A DNA stretch of 56,499 nucleotides from Vicinamibacteria bacterium. Lineage in GTDB: Bacteria; Acidobacteriota; Vicinamibacteria; Fen-336. The stretch's first letter is position 1. Each line of letters begins with the position of its first letter. Where the stretch lies: NCBI GenBank assembly GCA_025923995.1, contig JAICEW010000004.1, forward strand, positions 1 through 56,499, given 5' to 3'. The position numbers and the translations under genes are program-made. The notes under the pieces were generated by a model. That model was not told where the DNA came from. It did not search any database and worked only from the letters and a program-made list of their open reading frames with translations. Positions 23,363-31,770 of this stretch are shown one piece after another.

Positions 23363-23383
23363 GGCACCTCCTGGGGAGGGCCG

Positions 23384-23389
23384 ATTGTA
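23384..23389 (-). promoter_or_regulatory. Candidate -10 element for the amidase-creatininase gene
   Basis: TACAAT on the minus strand (five of six consensus bases), 21 bases before the ATG at 23362 and just upstream of its AGGAGG. No good -35 was found. Confidence 0.4.
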
Positions 23390-23397
23390 CGGCGGGC

Positions 23398-23426
23398 TTG
23401 CCTTCCGGGCCGCTCGAACCTAGGCT
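23398..23426 (+). promoter_or_regulatory. Candidate promoter for the second YDTGTN secreted protein
   Basis: TTGCCT (23398-23403), a 17-base spacer and TAGGCT (23421-23426). It is back to back with the -10 of the divergent amidase fusion, so the 104-base gap holds both promoters. GAGGAGG (23454-23460) is the Shine-Dalgarno for GTG 23467. Confidence 0.45.
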
Positions 23427-23466
23427 CCCTTCGACGTCGTGCCCGACTCCCCCGAGGAGGTGTGTG

Positions 23467-24162
23467 GTGAGGAAGACGGCGTGCGTCGTGGTCGGGCTGC
23501 TGCTGTCGGGCACGCACACGCCGGGCGCCGACCGCCCCGCCCGCACGCGCGACGAGGCGAAGAGGGTGCAGGGCAAGGTGGTTCCCCACGAGCCCCAGCC
23601 CCTCTCCCGCACCCCTCAACGGATCTTCGGCACGATCACCTACGACACCGGCACCAACTCTGGGTTCCATCCGGACGTGTTCGCTGGAGCGGCGAACCTG
23701 AACCGGACGGTCGGCAACCGCTTCAACAGCGCCTACACCCTGCCGCTGCTCATGACCGGCATGGTCTGGAGGCTGACGGTCTTCCCGGCGAACGACGGGG
23801 ACCAGTCCGTCTCCATCGCCGACACGCCGACGAGCATGAACACCGCGATGGTCCTCGTCTTCGTGAACGCCCCGCTCATGGCGAACCAGTTCAACGCCGT
23901 CGACCTGACCCCGGGCGTCTGGGTCGGGCCGGACTTCCTGGGCCTGTTCATCGGGCAGTTCAACGCCGCGCAGACCGTCCTGCTGGGCATGTCGGACATG
24001 TCGATCCTGGGGCAGGGCTTTCACGCCATCCAGGCGTTCTACACCACGGAGGGCGGCGGGTTGCAGACCATGATCGACATGGTCCCCAACCGGAACGCGA
24101 TGCTGCGCGCGAACGTCGACATCCTGGTGCCGGTGGAGCTGATGGACTTCCGCATCCAGTAG
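23467..24162 (+). CDS. Secreted protein of unknown function, YDTGTN family, copy 2
   Basis: 231 residues from GTG 23467, six bases after GAGGAGG; the GTG at 23464 is a weaker alternative. The signal peptide is MRKTACVVVGLLLSGTHTPG with likely cleavage after PGA. The mature part matches 16164-16820 over its whole length: FGTITYDTGTNSGFHPD, NRTVGNRFNSA, LLMTGMV, PDFLGLFIGQFN, GMSDM, FHAIQAFYTT, VPNRNAML and the C-terminal ILVPVELMDFRIQ. Copy 2 has a slightly longer linker after the signal peptide and a short Gly insert near the end. Function unknown. The two copies lie about 7 kb apart in the same orientation. Confidence 0.85.
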   Translation: MRKTACVVVGLLLSGTHTPGADRPARTRDEAKRVQGKVVPHEPQPLSRTPQRIFGTITYDTGTNSGFHPDVFAGAANLNRTVGNRFNSAYTLPLLMTGMVWRLTVFPANDGDQSVSIADTPTSMNTAMVLVFVNAPLMANQFNAVDLTPGVWVGPDFLGLFIGQFNAAQTVLLGMSDMSILGQGFHAIQAFYTTEGGGLQTMIDMVPNRNAMLRANVDILVPVELMDFRIQ

Positions 24163-24164
24163 CC

Positions 24165-24180
24165 GCGCCCGACGGGGCGC
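24165..24180. terminator. GC hairpin downstream of YDTGTN copy 2
   Basis: GCGCCC (24165-24170) pairs with GGGCGC (24175-24180). An outer pairing AGCCGCG (24161-24167) with CGCGGCT (24187-24193) is an alternative. No U-run follows, so termination is only possible. Confidence 0.35.
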
Positions 24181-24192
24181 CGCGCCCGCGGC

Positions 24193-24221
24193 TTGCCTCC
24201 GCCCCCGCCCTGCATTACCCT
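24193..24221 (+). promoter_or_regulatory. Weak candidate promoter for the AsnB-ACP-NadE operon
   Basis: TTGCCT (24193-24198), a 17-base spacer and TACCCT (24216-24221), leaving a leader of about 70 bases. The leader holds a short palindrome CGATCCGTATCG but no clear Shine-Dalgarno before ATG 24298. Confidence 0.25.
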
Positions 24222-24297
24222 TTCGCAATCTCGGCGCGATCCGTATCGTTCCCCCCGCCGGACTCCGGGCTTTGACCCGTAAAGGGCTGCTGTTCCC

Positions 24298-26232
24298 ATG
24301 TGCGGAATCGCCGGATTCGTGAACCTGGCGGGTGAGCCCGCGGACGCCAGCGTCCTGCGGGCGATGGTGGCGACGCTGCGCCACCGGGGCCCGGACGCGC
24401 AGACCTTCGAGACGCTCGGACCCTGTGGGCTGGGTCACACGCGCCTCGCCATCATCGACCTCTCGGGCGGCAGCCAGCCCATGCGCACGGACGACGGGCT
24501 GTGGATCGTCTTCAACGGCGAGATCTACAACTACCTCGAGCTCCGCGAGGAGCTGATCGCGAAGGGCAGGCGCTTCCAGACGAAGTCGGACACGGAGGTG
24601 ATCCTCCAGGCCTACCGCGAGTACGGGCCGGAGTGCGTGACCCGCTTCAACGGCCAGTTCGCGTTCGCGCTGTGGGACGAGGGCGCGCGCGCCCTGTTCC
24701 TCTCGCGCGACCGCCTGGGCAAGAAGCCGCTCTACTACGCGCAGCGCGGCCGCCACCTGGTGTTCGGCTCGGAGATGAAGGCGGTGCTGAGCCATCCCGC
24801 CGTCCCGCGCGAGCTGGACCTCAAGGGGCTGGACCAGGTCCTCACCTTCTGGTGCACGGTGCCGCCGCGCACCGTGTTCGATGCCATCCGCGAGCTGCCG
24901 CCCGGCCACTCGCTGCTGCTCGCGGGTGGGCAGGTGCGGACCTGGCCGTACTGGCAGCTCGACTACCAGCCGGACGAGCGCGAGCGGCCCGAGGCGGAGT
25001 ACGCGGAGGAGCTGCGGGCGCTGCTGATCGACGCGACCCGGCTGCGCATGCTGCGGTCGGACGTGCCGGTCGGCGCGTACGTGAGCGGCGGCATCGACTC
25101 GACCGTCATCGCCGCCCTGGTCCGCAAGTACACGGACCAGCCGCTCGACACCTTCTCGGTGACCTTCGAGGACCCCGAGTACGACGAGAGCGGCTTCCAG
25201 CGCCAGGTGGTCGAGCACCTGGGCATCCGGGAGCACCGCTCGGTGCACTGCGCCGGCGAGGACATCGGGCGCGTGTTCCCCGACGTCGTCTGGCACACCG
25301 AGCAGCCGATCGTGCGCACCGCGCCGGCGCCGCTGTTCCTGCTCTCGCGCCTGGTGCGCGAGAACGGGTACAAGGTCATCCTGACCGGCGAGGGCTCGGA
25401 CGAGGTGCTGGGCGGCTACGACATCTTCAAGGAGGCCAAGGTCCGGCGCTTCTGGGCGAAGGACCTGGCCTCGGGCATGCGGCCGGCGCTGCTGAAGCGG
25501 CTGTACCCGTACATGACGAACCTGCAGAGCCAGCCGCCCGCCTACCTGCGCGCGTTCTTCCACGTCCGCGCGGAGGACCTGGCCGATCCCTTCTTCTCGC
25601 ACCTTCCCCGCTGGGAGCTGACCGCGCGCTCCAAGATGTTCTACTCGGACGAGGTACGCGCAGCGCTCGGCGGCTACGCGGCCCGCGACGAGATCGCGCT
25701 GCCGGAGCGCTTCGCGGGCTGGGACGGCTTCTGCCAGGCGCAGTACCTGGAGACCTCGGGCCTGCTGCCTGGCTACATCCTCTCCAGCCAGGGCGACCGC
25801 ATGCAGATGGCCCACTCGGTCGAGGGCCGCTGCCCGTTCCTGGACTACCGGGTGGCCGAGTTCGCGGGCCGGCTGCCGCCGCGGCTCAAGATGAAGGTGC
25901 TGAACGAGAAGTACATCCTCAAGCGGGCCACCTCCGACCTGCTGCCGGGCTTCCTGCAGAAGCGGCCCAAGCAGCCCTACCGGGCCATGGAGGTGCCGAG
26001 CTTCTTCGACACGCAGAGGCGGCGCGCCCGCTTCGAGTGGGTCGACGAGATGCTCTCGCCGGGAGCCGTGAAGGAAGCCGGCCTGTTCAACCCCGGGGCG
26101 GTGGAGAAGCTGGCGCAGAAGGCGCGGGAGGGCGGCGTCGTGGGCGTGAAGGACGCCATGGCGCTCGTCTCGATCCTGTCCACGCAGCTGACCGTCGCCC
26201 AGTTCACGAAGGACCTCAGGAAGATCGCGTGA
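24298..26232 (+). CDS. asnB: Glutamine-dependent asparagine synthase-like amidotransferase
   Basis: 644 residues. Class II glutaminase domain at the N-terminus with catalytic Cys2 (MCGIAGFVN), RHRGPDAQ, the glutamine-site segment IVFNGEIYNYLELREEL and DTEVILQAYREYG. The C-terminal ATP-pyrophosphatase synthetase domain has its P-loop at about 262-268 (VSGGIDST), then LTGEGSDEVLGGYD and DRMQMAHSVEGRCPFLDYR. In polysaccharide loci such AsnB homologues (for example WbpS and WbmC) are linked to amidation of uronic-acid sugars, so asparagine itself may not be the product. It overlaps the acyl-carrier-protein gene by one base (TGATG) and starts an operon of three. Confidence 0.92.
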   Translation: MCGIAGFVNLAGEPADASVLRAMVATLRHRGPDAQTFETLGPCGLGHTRLAIIDLSGGSQPMRTDDGLWIVFNGEIYNYLELREELIAKGRRFQTKSDTEVILQAYREYGPECVTRFNGQFAFALWDEGARALFLSRDRLGKKPLYYAQRGRHLVFGSEMKAVLSHPAVPRELDLKGLDQVLTFWCTVPPRTVFDAIRELPPGHSLLLAGGQVRTWPYWQLDYQPDERERPEAEYAEELRALLIDATRLRMLRSDVPVGAYVSGGIDSTVIAALVRKYTDQPLDTFSVTFEDPEYDESGFQRQVVEHLGIREHRSVHCAGEDIGRVFPDVVWHTEQPIVRTAPAPLFLLSRLVRENGYKVILTGEGSDEVLGGYDIFKEAKVRRFWAKDLASGMRPALLKRLYPYMTNLQSQPPAYLRAFFHVRAEDLADPFFSHLPRWELTARSKMFYSDEVRAALGGYAARDEIALPERFAGWDGFCQAQYLETSGLLPGYILSSQGDRMQMAHSVEGRCPFLDYRVAEFAGRLPPRLKMKVLNEKYILKRATSDLLPGFLQKRPKQPYRAMEVPSFFDTQRRRARFEWVDEMLSPGAVKEAGLFNPGAVEKLAQKAREGGVVGVKDAMALVSILSTQLTVAQFTKDLRKIA

Positions 26233-26498
26233 TGAACGAGACAGTCGAGAGCCAGGTACGCGCGTACGTGGTGGACCATTTCCTCTTCGGGCAGGGCGGC
26301 GACAAGCTGGGCAGCGAGGACTCGTTCCTGGAGAAGGGCCTCATCGACTCCACGGGCGTGCTCGAGGTCGTGATGTTCCTGGAGGAGCGCTTCGGCATCA
26401 AGGTGCAGGACGAGGAGCTCGTCCCGGACAACCTCGACTCGCTGGCCCGCATCGCGCGCTTCGTCGAGCACAAGGTGCAGCAGAAGGCGACCGCGTGA
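26232..26498 (+). CDS. Acyl carrier protein
   Basis: 88 residues with the ACP fold pattern. The phosphopantetheine attachment site is Ser40 in GLIDSTGVLEVVMFLEE, followed by acidic helix II and FGIKVQDEELVPDNLDS. It sits between an amidotransferase and a NadE-like ligase, overlapping both (1 and 4 bp), so it is most likely dedicated to this pathway and not the housekeeping fatty-acid ACP. It could carry an acyl or aminoacyl group to be attached to a sugar. The PaaK/CapK-like adenylating enzyme at 42865-44232 is a conceivable loader, which is inference. Confidence 0.9.
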   Translation: MNETVESQVRAYVVDHFLFGQGGDKLGSEDSFLEKGLIDSTGVLEVVMFLEERFGIKVQDEELVPDNLDSLARIARFVEHKVQQKATA

Positions 26499-27472
26499 GC
26501 GCGCGACCGCCGCTCACCGCCTCGCTGCTGAAGCTGGACGCCGCCCGCGAGGCGGACCGCATCTGCGACTGGATCCGGGCCACCGCGCACGACGTGAAGC
26601 GCCGCGGCGCGGTCGTCGCCTTCTCCGGCGGCATCGACAGCAGCGTCGTGGGCTCGCTCTGCGTGCGCGCCCTGGGCAAGGAGAACGTCGCCGGACTGCT
26701 CATGCCGGAGGAGGACTCCTCGCCCGAGACGCTGGGGCTCTCCACCAGCATCGTGGAGCACCTGGGCATCTCCTACCGCCTGGAGAACCTGACGCCGATC
26801 CTGGCCGCGGTCGGCTGCTACCGGCGCCGCGACGAGGCCATCCGCTCGGTGGTGCCCGACTACCAGCCGGGCTGGAAGCACAAGATCGTCCTGCCGGGCG
26901 TGCTGGACACCGACAGCTACCGCGTCTACTCCATCGTGGTGCAGACGCCCGAGGGGCAGACGCGGAAGGAGCGGCTGCCGGTGGGCGCGTACCTGGCGAT
27001 CGTCGCCGCCACCAACTTCAAGCAGCGCACCCGCAAGATGATGGAATACCACGAGGCCGACCGGCTGAACTACGTGGTCGCGGGCACCCCCAACCGCCTC
27101 GAGTACGACCAGGGCTTCTTCGTCAAGCTGGGCGACGGCTCGGCCGACCTGAAGCCGATCGCGCACCTGTACAAGACGCAGGTCTACCAGATGGCCGAGT
27201 TCCTGGGCGTGCCCGCGGAGATCCGCCGGCGTCCGCCCACGACGGACACCTACTCGCTCCCGCAGTCGCAGGAGGAGTTCTACTTCTCGCTCCCCTACGA
27301 CCGCATGGACCTGTGCCTGTTCGCGCGCGACAACGGCTACAGCGCGGAGGAGGCGGCGTCGGGCCTGGGACTCACGGCGGAGCAGGTCGAGCGGGTCTAC
27401 CGCGACATCGAGGGCAAGCGGCGCTTCGCGCGCTACCTGCACCTGGAGCCGCAGCTGCTGGAGCCGGCCTAG
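26495..27472 (+). CDS. NadE-like ATP-pyrophosphatase (NAD synthase family)
   Basis: 325 residues. PP-loop at 44-50 (SGGIDSS) and the NadE C-terminal features GTPNRLEYDQGFFVKLGDG, ADLKPIAHLYKTQV and RRPPTTDTYS. The usual DE-x-x-LG segment after PTxD is replaced by SQEEFYFSLPY. A middle region (about 105-175) is longer than in Escherichia coli NadE. There is no glutaminase domain, so ammonia would come from elsewhere, for example the neighbouring AsnB. True NAD synthesis is possible, but the location between an ACP and an export operon points to a specialised amide-forming enzyme. GTG 26495 overlaps the ACP stop by 4 bp. Three bases separate its stop from that of the convergent kinase. Confidence 0.87.
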   Translation: MSARPPLTASLLKLDAAREADRICDWIRATAHDVKRRGAVVAFSGGIDSSVVGSLCVRALGKENVAGLLMPEEDSSPETLGLSTSIVEHLGISYRLENLTPILAAVGCYRRRDEAIRSVVPDYQPGWKHKIVLPGVLDTDSYRVYSIVVQTPEGQTRKERLPVGAYLAIVAATNFKQRTRKMMEYHEADRLNYVVAGTPNRLEYDQGFFVKLGDGSADLKPIAHLYKTQVYQMAEFLGVPAEIRRRPPTTDTYSLPQSQEEFYFSLPYDRMDLCLFARDNGYSAEEAASGLGLTAEQVERVYRDIEGKRRFARYLHLEPQLLEPA

Positions 27473-27475
27473 GCC

Positions 27476-28306
27476 TCAGAGGTAGCGGTCGTAGCCGTAC
27501 TTGTAGTGGGCGTGCAGGAAGTCGCGGTGCTCGTTCACCACCACGCCCACCACCCGCTCCGCCTGCAGGCGCTCCAGCGCGCGCAGCGTCGTCTCGCGCG
27601 GCGAGAGCCGCTCCCGGACGACGAAGAGGAAGCCGTCGATCCGCTCCTGCAAGATGATGGTGTCGGCCACGGGCATGACCGGCGCGCAGTCCACCACCAC
27701 GAAGTCGTAGGTGCTGCGTGCCGACGCCAGCAGCCCCTTCATCCGCTCGGAGCCGAGCATCTCGGCGTGGCGCCCGTCCGACGAGCGCCCCGCGGGCAGC
27801 AGGTGGAAGCCCGCCGGCATGACCCGCCGCATGGAGATCGTGCTGCCACCGCTGTCCAGCCACTCCGCCAGCCCCGGCAGGCGCGGCAGGCCCAGCGAGT
27901 CCTCGACGGCGGGCCGCCGCAGGTCCGCCTCCAGCAGGAGGATGCGGGCCCCGTGCTCCTGGGCCATCACGGTCGCCAGGCCGACCGCGATCGTGGTCTT
28001 GCCCTCGCCGACGATCGCGCTCGTGACGCCCAGGCAGCGCAGGCCACGCTCGGTGTCGAGCGTCCGCACGCGCGCACGCAGGCGGCGCAGCTCCTCGGTG
28101 ACCGGCCCGCCCGCGGTGATCGACGCCAGCGCGCCGCTCGGCCGCCGCGGTGTCACGTCGACGCGCGCCTCCAGCACCGGCCCCGCATCGGGGGCCGCCG
28201 AGCTGAACTCGATGTCGATGCTCGATCCGGGCGGGCGCGCCGGGGCCTGGCGAGGAGGCCTCCCCATGCTCTTGAGGAGTGCCTTGGGATCGAACATCTC
28301 GTCCAT
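27476..28306 (-). CDS. CpsD/CapB-type tyrosine-protein kinase (BY-kinase)
   Basis: 276 residues. Walker A at 98-105 (IVGEGKTT), Walker A' (LLLEADLRRP, about 123-132) and Walker B (VVVDCAPV) define a bacterial tyrosine kinase. The C-terminus has a tyrosine cluster at 268, 270, 272 and 275 (HYKYGYDRYL), the usual autophosphorylation site. Such kinases act with a separate membrane chain-length protein to control polysaccharide assembly, and that partner is the next gene upstream (28323-29762, 16-base gap). ATG 28306 has GAAGGA seven bases upstream. It is the last gene of the export operon. Confidence 0.9.
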   Translation of the reverse strand: MDEMFDPKALLKSMGRPPRQAPARPPGSSIDIEFSSAAPDAGPVLEARVDVTPRRPSGALASITAGGPVTEELRRLRARVRTLDTERGLRCLGVTSAIVGEGKTTIAVGLATVMAQEHGARILLLEADLRRPAVEDSLGLPRLPGLAEWLDSGGSTISMRRVMPAGFHLLPAGRSSDGRHAEMLGSERMKGLLASARSTYDFVVVDCAPVMPVADTIILQERIDGFLFVVRERLSPRETTLRALERLQAERVVGVVVNEHRDFLHAHYKYGYDRYL

Positions 28307-28322
28307 CGGGTGTCCTTCGCTC

Positions 28323-29762
28323 CTACTCGCGCGATCCGGAGCTGCGCGCGCGGCTGGCCTGGTGGGTCTTCATGTGCGCCACCTTGCCCGGGCGCGCGGC
28401 GACCGCGGCGTCCAGGTGCGGCAGCGCGGCCAGCACCGGGAACGGCAGCAGCGCTTCCACCTCGCGCAGGCTCTTGATCGTCGGGTCCATCATCTCCGCA
28501 GCCACCGAGGCGCCCAGGCCGGCGACGAGCCCGCCCAGCATGCCCAGCCAGAGGAAGAGCCAGCGGTTGGGCGAGACGGGACGCTCGGGCAGGAAAGCCG
28601 GGTCCAGGATGCGGAAGTTGTCGGTCTTCCACTGGTCCTGCAGCCGCTCGGCCATCTGCGCGTCCATCTTCTTGCGCAGCAGGTCCAGGTAGTTCTGGTT
28701 GAGCTGCTGGTAGTCGCGCGTGAGGGTGGCGAGCTCCTGCTCCGTGCGGGGCGTCTCCTCCACCCGGCCCTGGAACATGGAGATGCGGCGGTCCACGTCG
28801 GCCAGCTTGCCCTCCAGGTGCCGCACCTCCGCGCGCGCCTGCTCCAGCTGGGCGTCGCCCTGGTTGGACTGGGTGCGAGCCGACACCTGCTTCTCGAGCC
28901 GAGCGACCTTGGCCTGCACCGCCTGCACGTCCGGGTGCTCGTCCGTGTAGCGGGCGCGCAGCCCGGCCAGCTCGTTGCGCGCGGCGGTCAGGTCCGCCAC
29001 CGGGTCGTTGCCGGGGCTCGCGCCCGTGCTGGACGACATGCCCCTCTCGACCAGGAGCGCCCGCTCCCGCGCCGCGCGCAGGCTGTCGCTGACCGACTGC
29101 TGCTCGAGCTGGAGCCTCTGCAGGATGGCCAGGTTGGCGCCGGTCTGCTCGGGCAGCCGGCCCATGCGCGACTCCTTGTACTGGCGGAGGGCCTTCTCCT
29201 TCTCCTCCAGCTTCTGGCGCGCCTCGGTCAGCTGGGACTCGATGAACTCGCCGGTCACCTCGACCTGCGTCTTGCGCGCCTGGCTGCTCTCCTCGATGAA
29301 GAGCGTGGCCAGGCGGGCGGTCACCGCCTGAGCCATCTTGGGGTCGCGGTGCGTGTACTCGAGGGTGAACGAGTCGTTGCCCTTGACGTTGATGGCGATG
29401 GCGGCACGCATGCCCTCGACGATCGCGGTCAGCGGCGCCCGGCCGGCGCGCTCCGGGTAGGGATTGAGCTCGTCGAGGATCCGCTCCAGCCGCGTGCGGC
29501 TCAGGATCTCCTGGCGGATGGTCTGCAGGCGAGGGCGGCTCGCCGCCGCGTCGCGCGTCCCCTCGTTGATGAACGACTGCGGCACCTTGTCGGACTCCAC
29601 CAGGATCAGGGTGGAGGAGGTGTAGGTCTTGGTGATGGCGAGGCTGGCCACCACCGCCAGCACCGTGACCAGCACGAACGGGATGGCCACGTGCCACGGC
29701 CGGCGCAGCGGGATCTGCAGGTACTCGAGGATCGATGGACGGTCGGCGGCAGGCTCGGTCAC
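28323..29762 (-). CDS. Polysaccharide chain-length determinant (Wzz/GumC family)
   Basis: 479 residues from GTG 29762, five bases after the upstream stop. Two membrane segments (about 25-45 and 401-425) enclose a large periplasmic part with a Wzz domain and long coiled coils (about 160-380, for example QLTEARQKLEEKEKALRQYK and EVRHLEGKLADVDRRISMF). A GNVR-like segment precedes the second membrane helix (FLPERPVSPNR). The short cytoplasmic tail lacks a kinase domain, consistent with the separate kinase downstream. It acts in the inner membrane and periplasm to link polymerisation with the Wza-like exporter. Confidence 0.9.
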   Translation of the reverse strand: MTEPAADRPSILEYLQIPLRRPWHVAIPFVLVTVLAVVASLAITKTYTSSTLILVESDKVPQSFINEGTRDAAASRPRLQTIRQEILSRTRLERILDELNPYPERAGRAPLTAIVEGMRAAIAINVKGNDSFTLEYTHRDPKMAQAVTARLATLFIEESSQARKTQVEVTGEFIESQLTEARQKLEEKEKALRQYKESRMGRLPEQTGANLAILQRLQLEQQSVSDSLRAARERALLVERGMSSSTGASPGNDPVADLTAARNELAGLRARYTDEHPDVQAVQAKVARLEKQVSARTQSNQGDAQLEQARAEVRHLEGKLADVDRRISMFQGRVEETPRTEQELATLTRDYQQLNQNYLDLLRKKMDAQMAERLQDQWKTDNFRILDPAFLPERPVSPNRWLFLWLGMLGGLVAGLGASVAAEMMDPTIKSLREVEALLPFPVLAALPHLDAAVAARPGKVAHMKTHQASRARSSGSRE

Positions 29763-29767
29763 GGCGT

Positions 29768-31069
29768 TCAGAACCCTTTCGAATAAGCCAGCGTCAGATG
29801 GGCGGAGTCGCTCAGCGTCGCCGGTGCGTCCCCTTCGGTCGCGCGGCGCTGCACGTAGGCGGCGGTCAGGCTCAGGCCTCGCGTGAGGCCGAAGCGCACG
29901 CCGGCATCCCACCCGTGGGCCTCGAACACGAAGGTGGGGTCGAAGACGTCCTCGCTCCGGCTGTAGCCGTAGTGGGCGAAGGCCGTCGCCCAGGTGACGA
30001 GGTCCCGGCCGACGCCGACGGACACCATGTCGCCCTCGCGCACGCGCCCGGTCCCCAGCGCCTGGCTGACCGAGTGGGAGTAGCGCCCCGACAGGCTTCC
30101 GTGCCGGCCGTTGAAGGTGCCCTCCACCGTGGCGAAGGGCGCCCACTCGCTCGGCGTCCGGTCCGTCTCCGGCAGGTAGGTGGCGCCTCCCGCCAGGTAG
30201 AACGAGAAGCGCGGCCCGCTGGTTCCGGCCCAGCCCAGGTGCAGCGAGTGGGCCGGCTGCGTGTACGCCTCGAGCATGCTGCGCTGGTGCACGTAGATGA
30301 GGTCCAGGCTGCCCGTCGCGCTCAGCTGGCGCGAGAAGCGCGCCCCCAGCGCCAGCTCCGACCCGTTGGGCAGATCCTCCTCCGGGAAGTCCACACTATC
30401 GTACCGCGCGTTCACCGCGACCGTGTTGCGGGCCGACGGCTGGTGAGCGACCTCCACCGCCCCGTGCGTGCTGAGCGTCCGGGCCAGCGGCAGCAGCACC
30501 CCGCTGCCGGTGAGCACCGAGCTCTCGCGCGTGTACGCGGACACCACGTCCTCGCTGAGGCTCAAGGTCGTGCGCGTGGTCAGGCGCTGGACCGCGTCCA
30601 TGCCCGCCGCCCAGCCGAAGCGGTTGAGGTCCGAGTCGTCGTGGTAGCGCACGCCGTTGCCGTTCCCGTGCAGCGTGAGCCGGCCGCGCGACCCGCGGAA
30701 GGTCCGCGAGAGCGTCACGCCGCCGCTGTCCACGAACGTGTTCTCCTCGTTCTCCCCCTCCACGAACCGCGGGTTCTCCTGGTAGCTCTCGCGCAAGCGC
30801 ACGGTGAGCAGCCACGGCGGCAGGCGCGCCACCTCGCCCTCGACCGGCGGCGGCTCCATCCCCGCCAGCGGGCGTCCGCCGGCGGGCGGCAGCTCTCCCG
30901 ACACGATCGGCGCCTCCGGCAGGCTCGGCGGCGGCGAGGCCATGGGCAGCGGGCTCGGTGAAGGGGAGGGCGACGGCGAGGGCGAAGGCCTGGGGGCCTG
31001 GGCCCGCACCCACGCCGGGAGGGCGAGCAACAGCGAGGCGGCCAGCAGCAACCGCACGGCCCCGCTCAT
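29768..31069 (-). CDS. Outer-membrane beta-barrel protein of the polysaccharide export operon
   Basis: 433 residues. Signal peptide (cleavage near VRA-QA), then a Pro-Ser repeat (PSPSPSPSPSPSP) as a linker. About 85 residues in, the rest is built of alternating amphipathic strands ending in an aromatic residue (LTLAYSKGF), the usual C-terminal signal of outer-membrane barrels. It resembles the barrel proteins that accompany exosortase-linked or GumC-type export loci. Probably an outer-membrane pore or assembly partner for the exported polymer. It overlaps the Wza-like gene by 4 bp (ATGA). No exosortase or PEP-CTERM protein is seen in the window. Confidence 0.82.
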   Translation of the reverse strand: MSGAVRLLLAASLLLALPAWVRAQAPRPSPSPSPSPSPSPLPMASPPPSLPEAPIVSGELPPAGGRPLAGMEPPPVEGEVARLPPWLLTVRLRESYQENPRFVEGENEENTFVDSGGVTLSRTFRGSRGRLTLHGNGNGVRYHDDSDLNRFGWAAGMDAVQRLTTRTTLSLSEDVVSAYTRESSVLTGSGVLLPLARTLSTHGAVEVAHQPSARNTVAVNARYDSVDFPEEDLPNGSELALGARFSRQLSATGSLDLIYVHQRSMLEAYTQPAHSLHLGWAGTSGPRFSFYLAGGATYLPETDRTPSEWAPFATVEGTFNGRHGSLSGRYSHSVSQALGTGRVREGDMVSVGVGRDLVTWATAFAHYGYSRSEDVFDPTFVFEAHGWDAGVRFGLTRGLSLTAAYVQRRATEGDAPATLSDSAHLTLAYSKGF

Positions 31070-31674
31070 GGAACGAGGATCGTGTCGCCGGGGCGCAGCA
31101 GGATGTTCTGGCTGATGTCCCGGCCGTCCTCGAGCTTCTTGTAGTTGACCGGGACGAAGGTCTGCGTGCCCTGGCTGACGCGGATGATCTGGATGCCGTC
31201 CGCCTTGGCGAACTCGCGCAGGCCTCCGGCCAGCGCCAGGCCCTGCAGCACGGACACCCTCCCCGCCAGCGGGAACACGCCCGGCGTGTTGACCTGGCCC
31301 ATGACGTAGAAGCGCGAGCTGTTGGCCTGCGAGACGCCCAGCGTCACCTGCGGCGACGACAGGAAGCGGCCCAGCGCCTTGCCCAGGTCCGCGCCCAGCT
31401 GCTGCGGCGTGCGGCCGGCGGCGGCCAGGTCGCCCAGGAGGGGCACCGTGATCTTGCCGTCCACGCGGACGGTGACGTCACGCGTGAGGTCCGGCTCCTT
31501 CCACACGAAGATCTGGAGCACGTCTCCCGGCCCGATCACGTAGTCGCCCTCCACCTGCTCCGGGCCGCGGGCGGGCGCTGGCGCCTGGGCCTCTGCGGGG
31601 GGGGCCGGCGCGAGGATGAGGGCCGCGAACAGGAGGATCGCGGCGGTCGGGGACGGCGACGGATGACGCGGCAA
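31066..31674 (-). CDS. Wza-type polysaccharide export protein
   Basis: 202 residues from TTG 31674, preferred because GAGGAGT lies four to five bases upstream and the signal peptide then begins at once (MPRHPSPSPTAAILLFAALI, cleavage near AEA-QA). ATG 31707 is the alternative. The polysaccharide-export domain (YVIGPGDVLQIFVWKEPDL, VRVDGKITVPLLGDLAAAG) is followed by one SLBB domain (YVMGQVNTPGVFPLAGRVS, LQGLALAGGL). It lacks a lipobox and the C-terminal amphipathic helix of E. coli Wza, so it probably works with the neighbouring barrel protein. First gene of the export operon. Confidence 0.9.
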   Translation of the reverse strand: MPRHPSPSPTAAILLFAALILAPAPPAEAQAPAPARGPEQVEGDYVIGPGDVLQIFVWKEPDLTRDVTVRVDGKITVPLLGDLAAAGRTPQQLGADLGKALGRFLSSPQVTLGVSQANSSRFYVMGQVNTPGVFPLAGRVSVLQGLALAGGLREFAKADGIQIIRVSQGTQTFVPVNYKKLEDGRDISQNILLRPGDTILVP

Positions 31675-31770
31675 GCGGACTCCTCGATTCGGGGTCACGT
31701 CACGCATGTGGATCGGCCGCCGGGGCGGCACGGCCCGGGAAACGACCGCGGAAGGGAACGCGAAGCGTCA

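Noticed and set aside
30970-31000. Short tandem repeat in the barrel-protein gene that might look like a satellite
   Set aside because: It encodes a Pro-Ser linker (PSPSPS) after the signal peptide, which is common in outer-membrane and secreted proteins. No CRISPR-like spacing exists.
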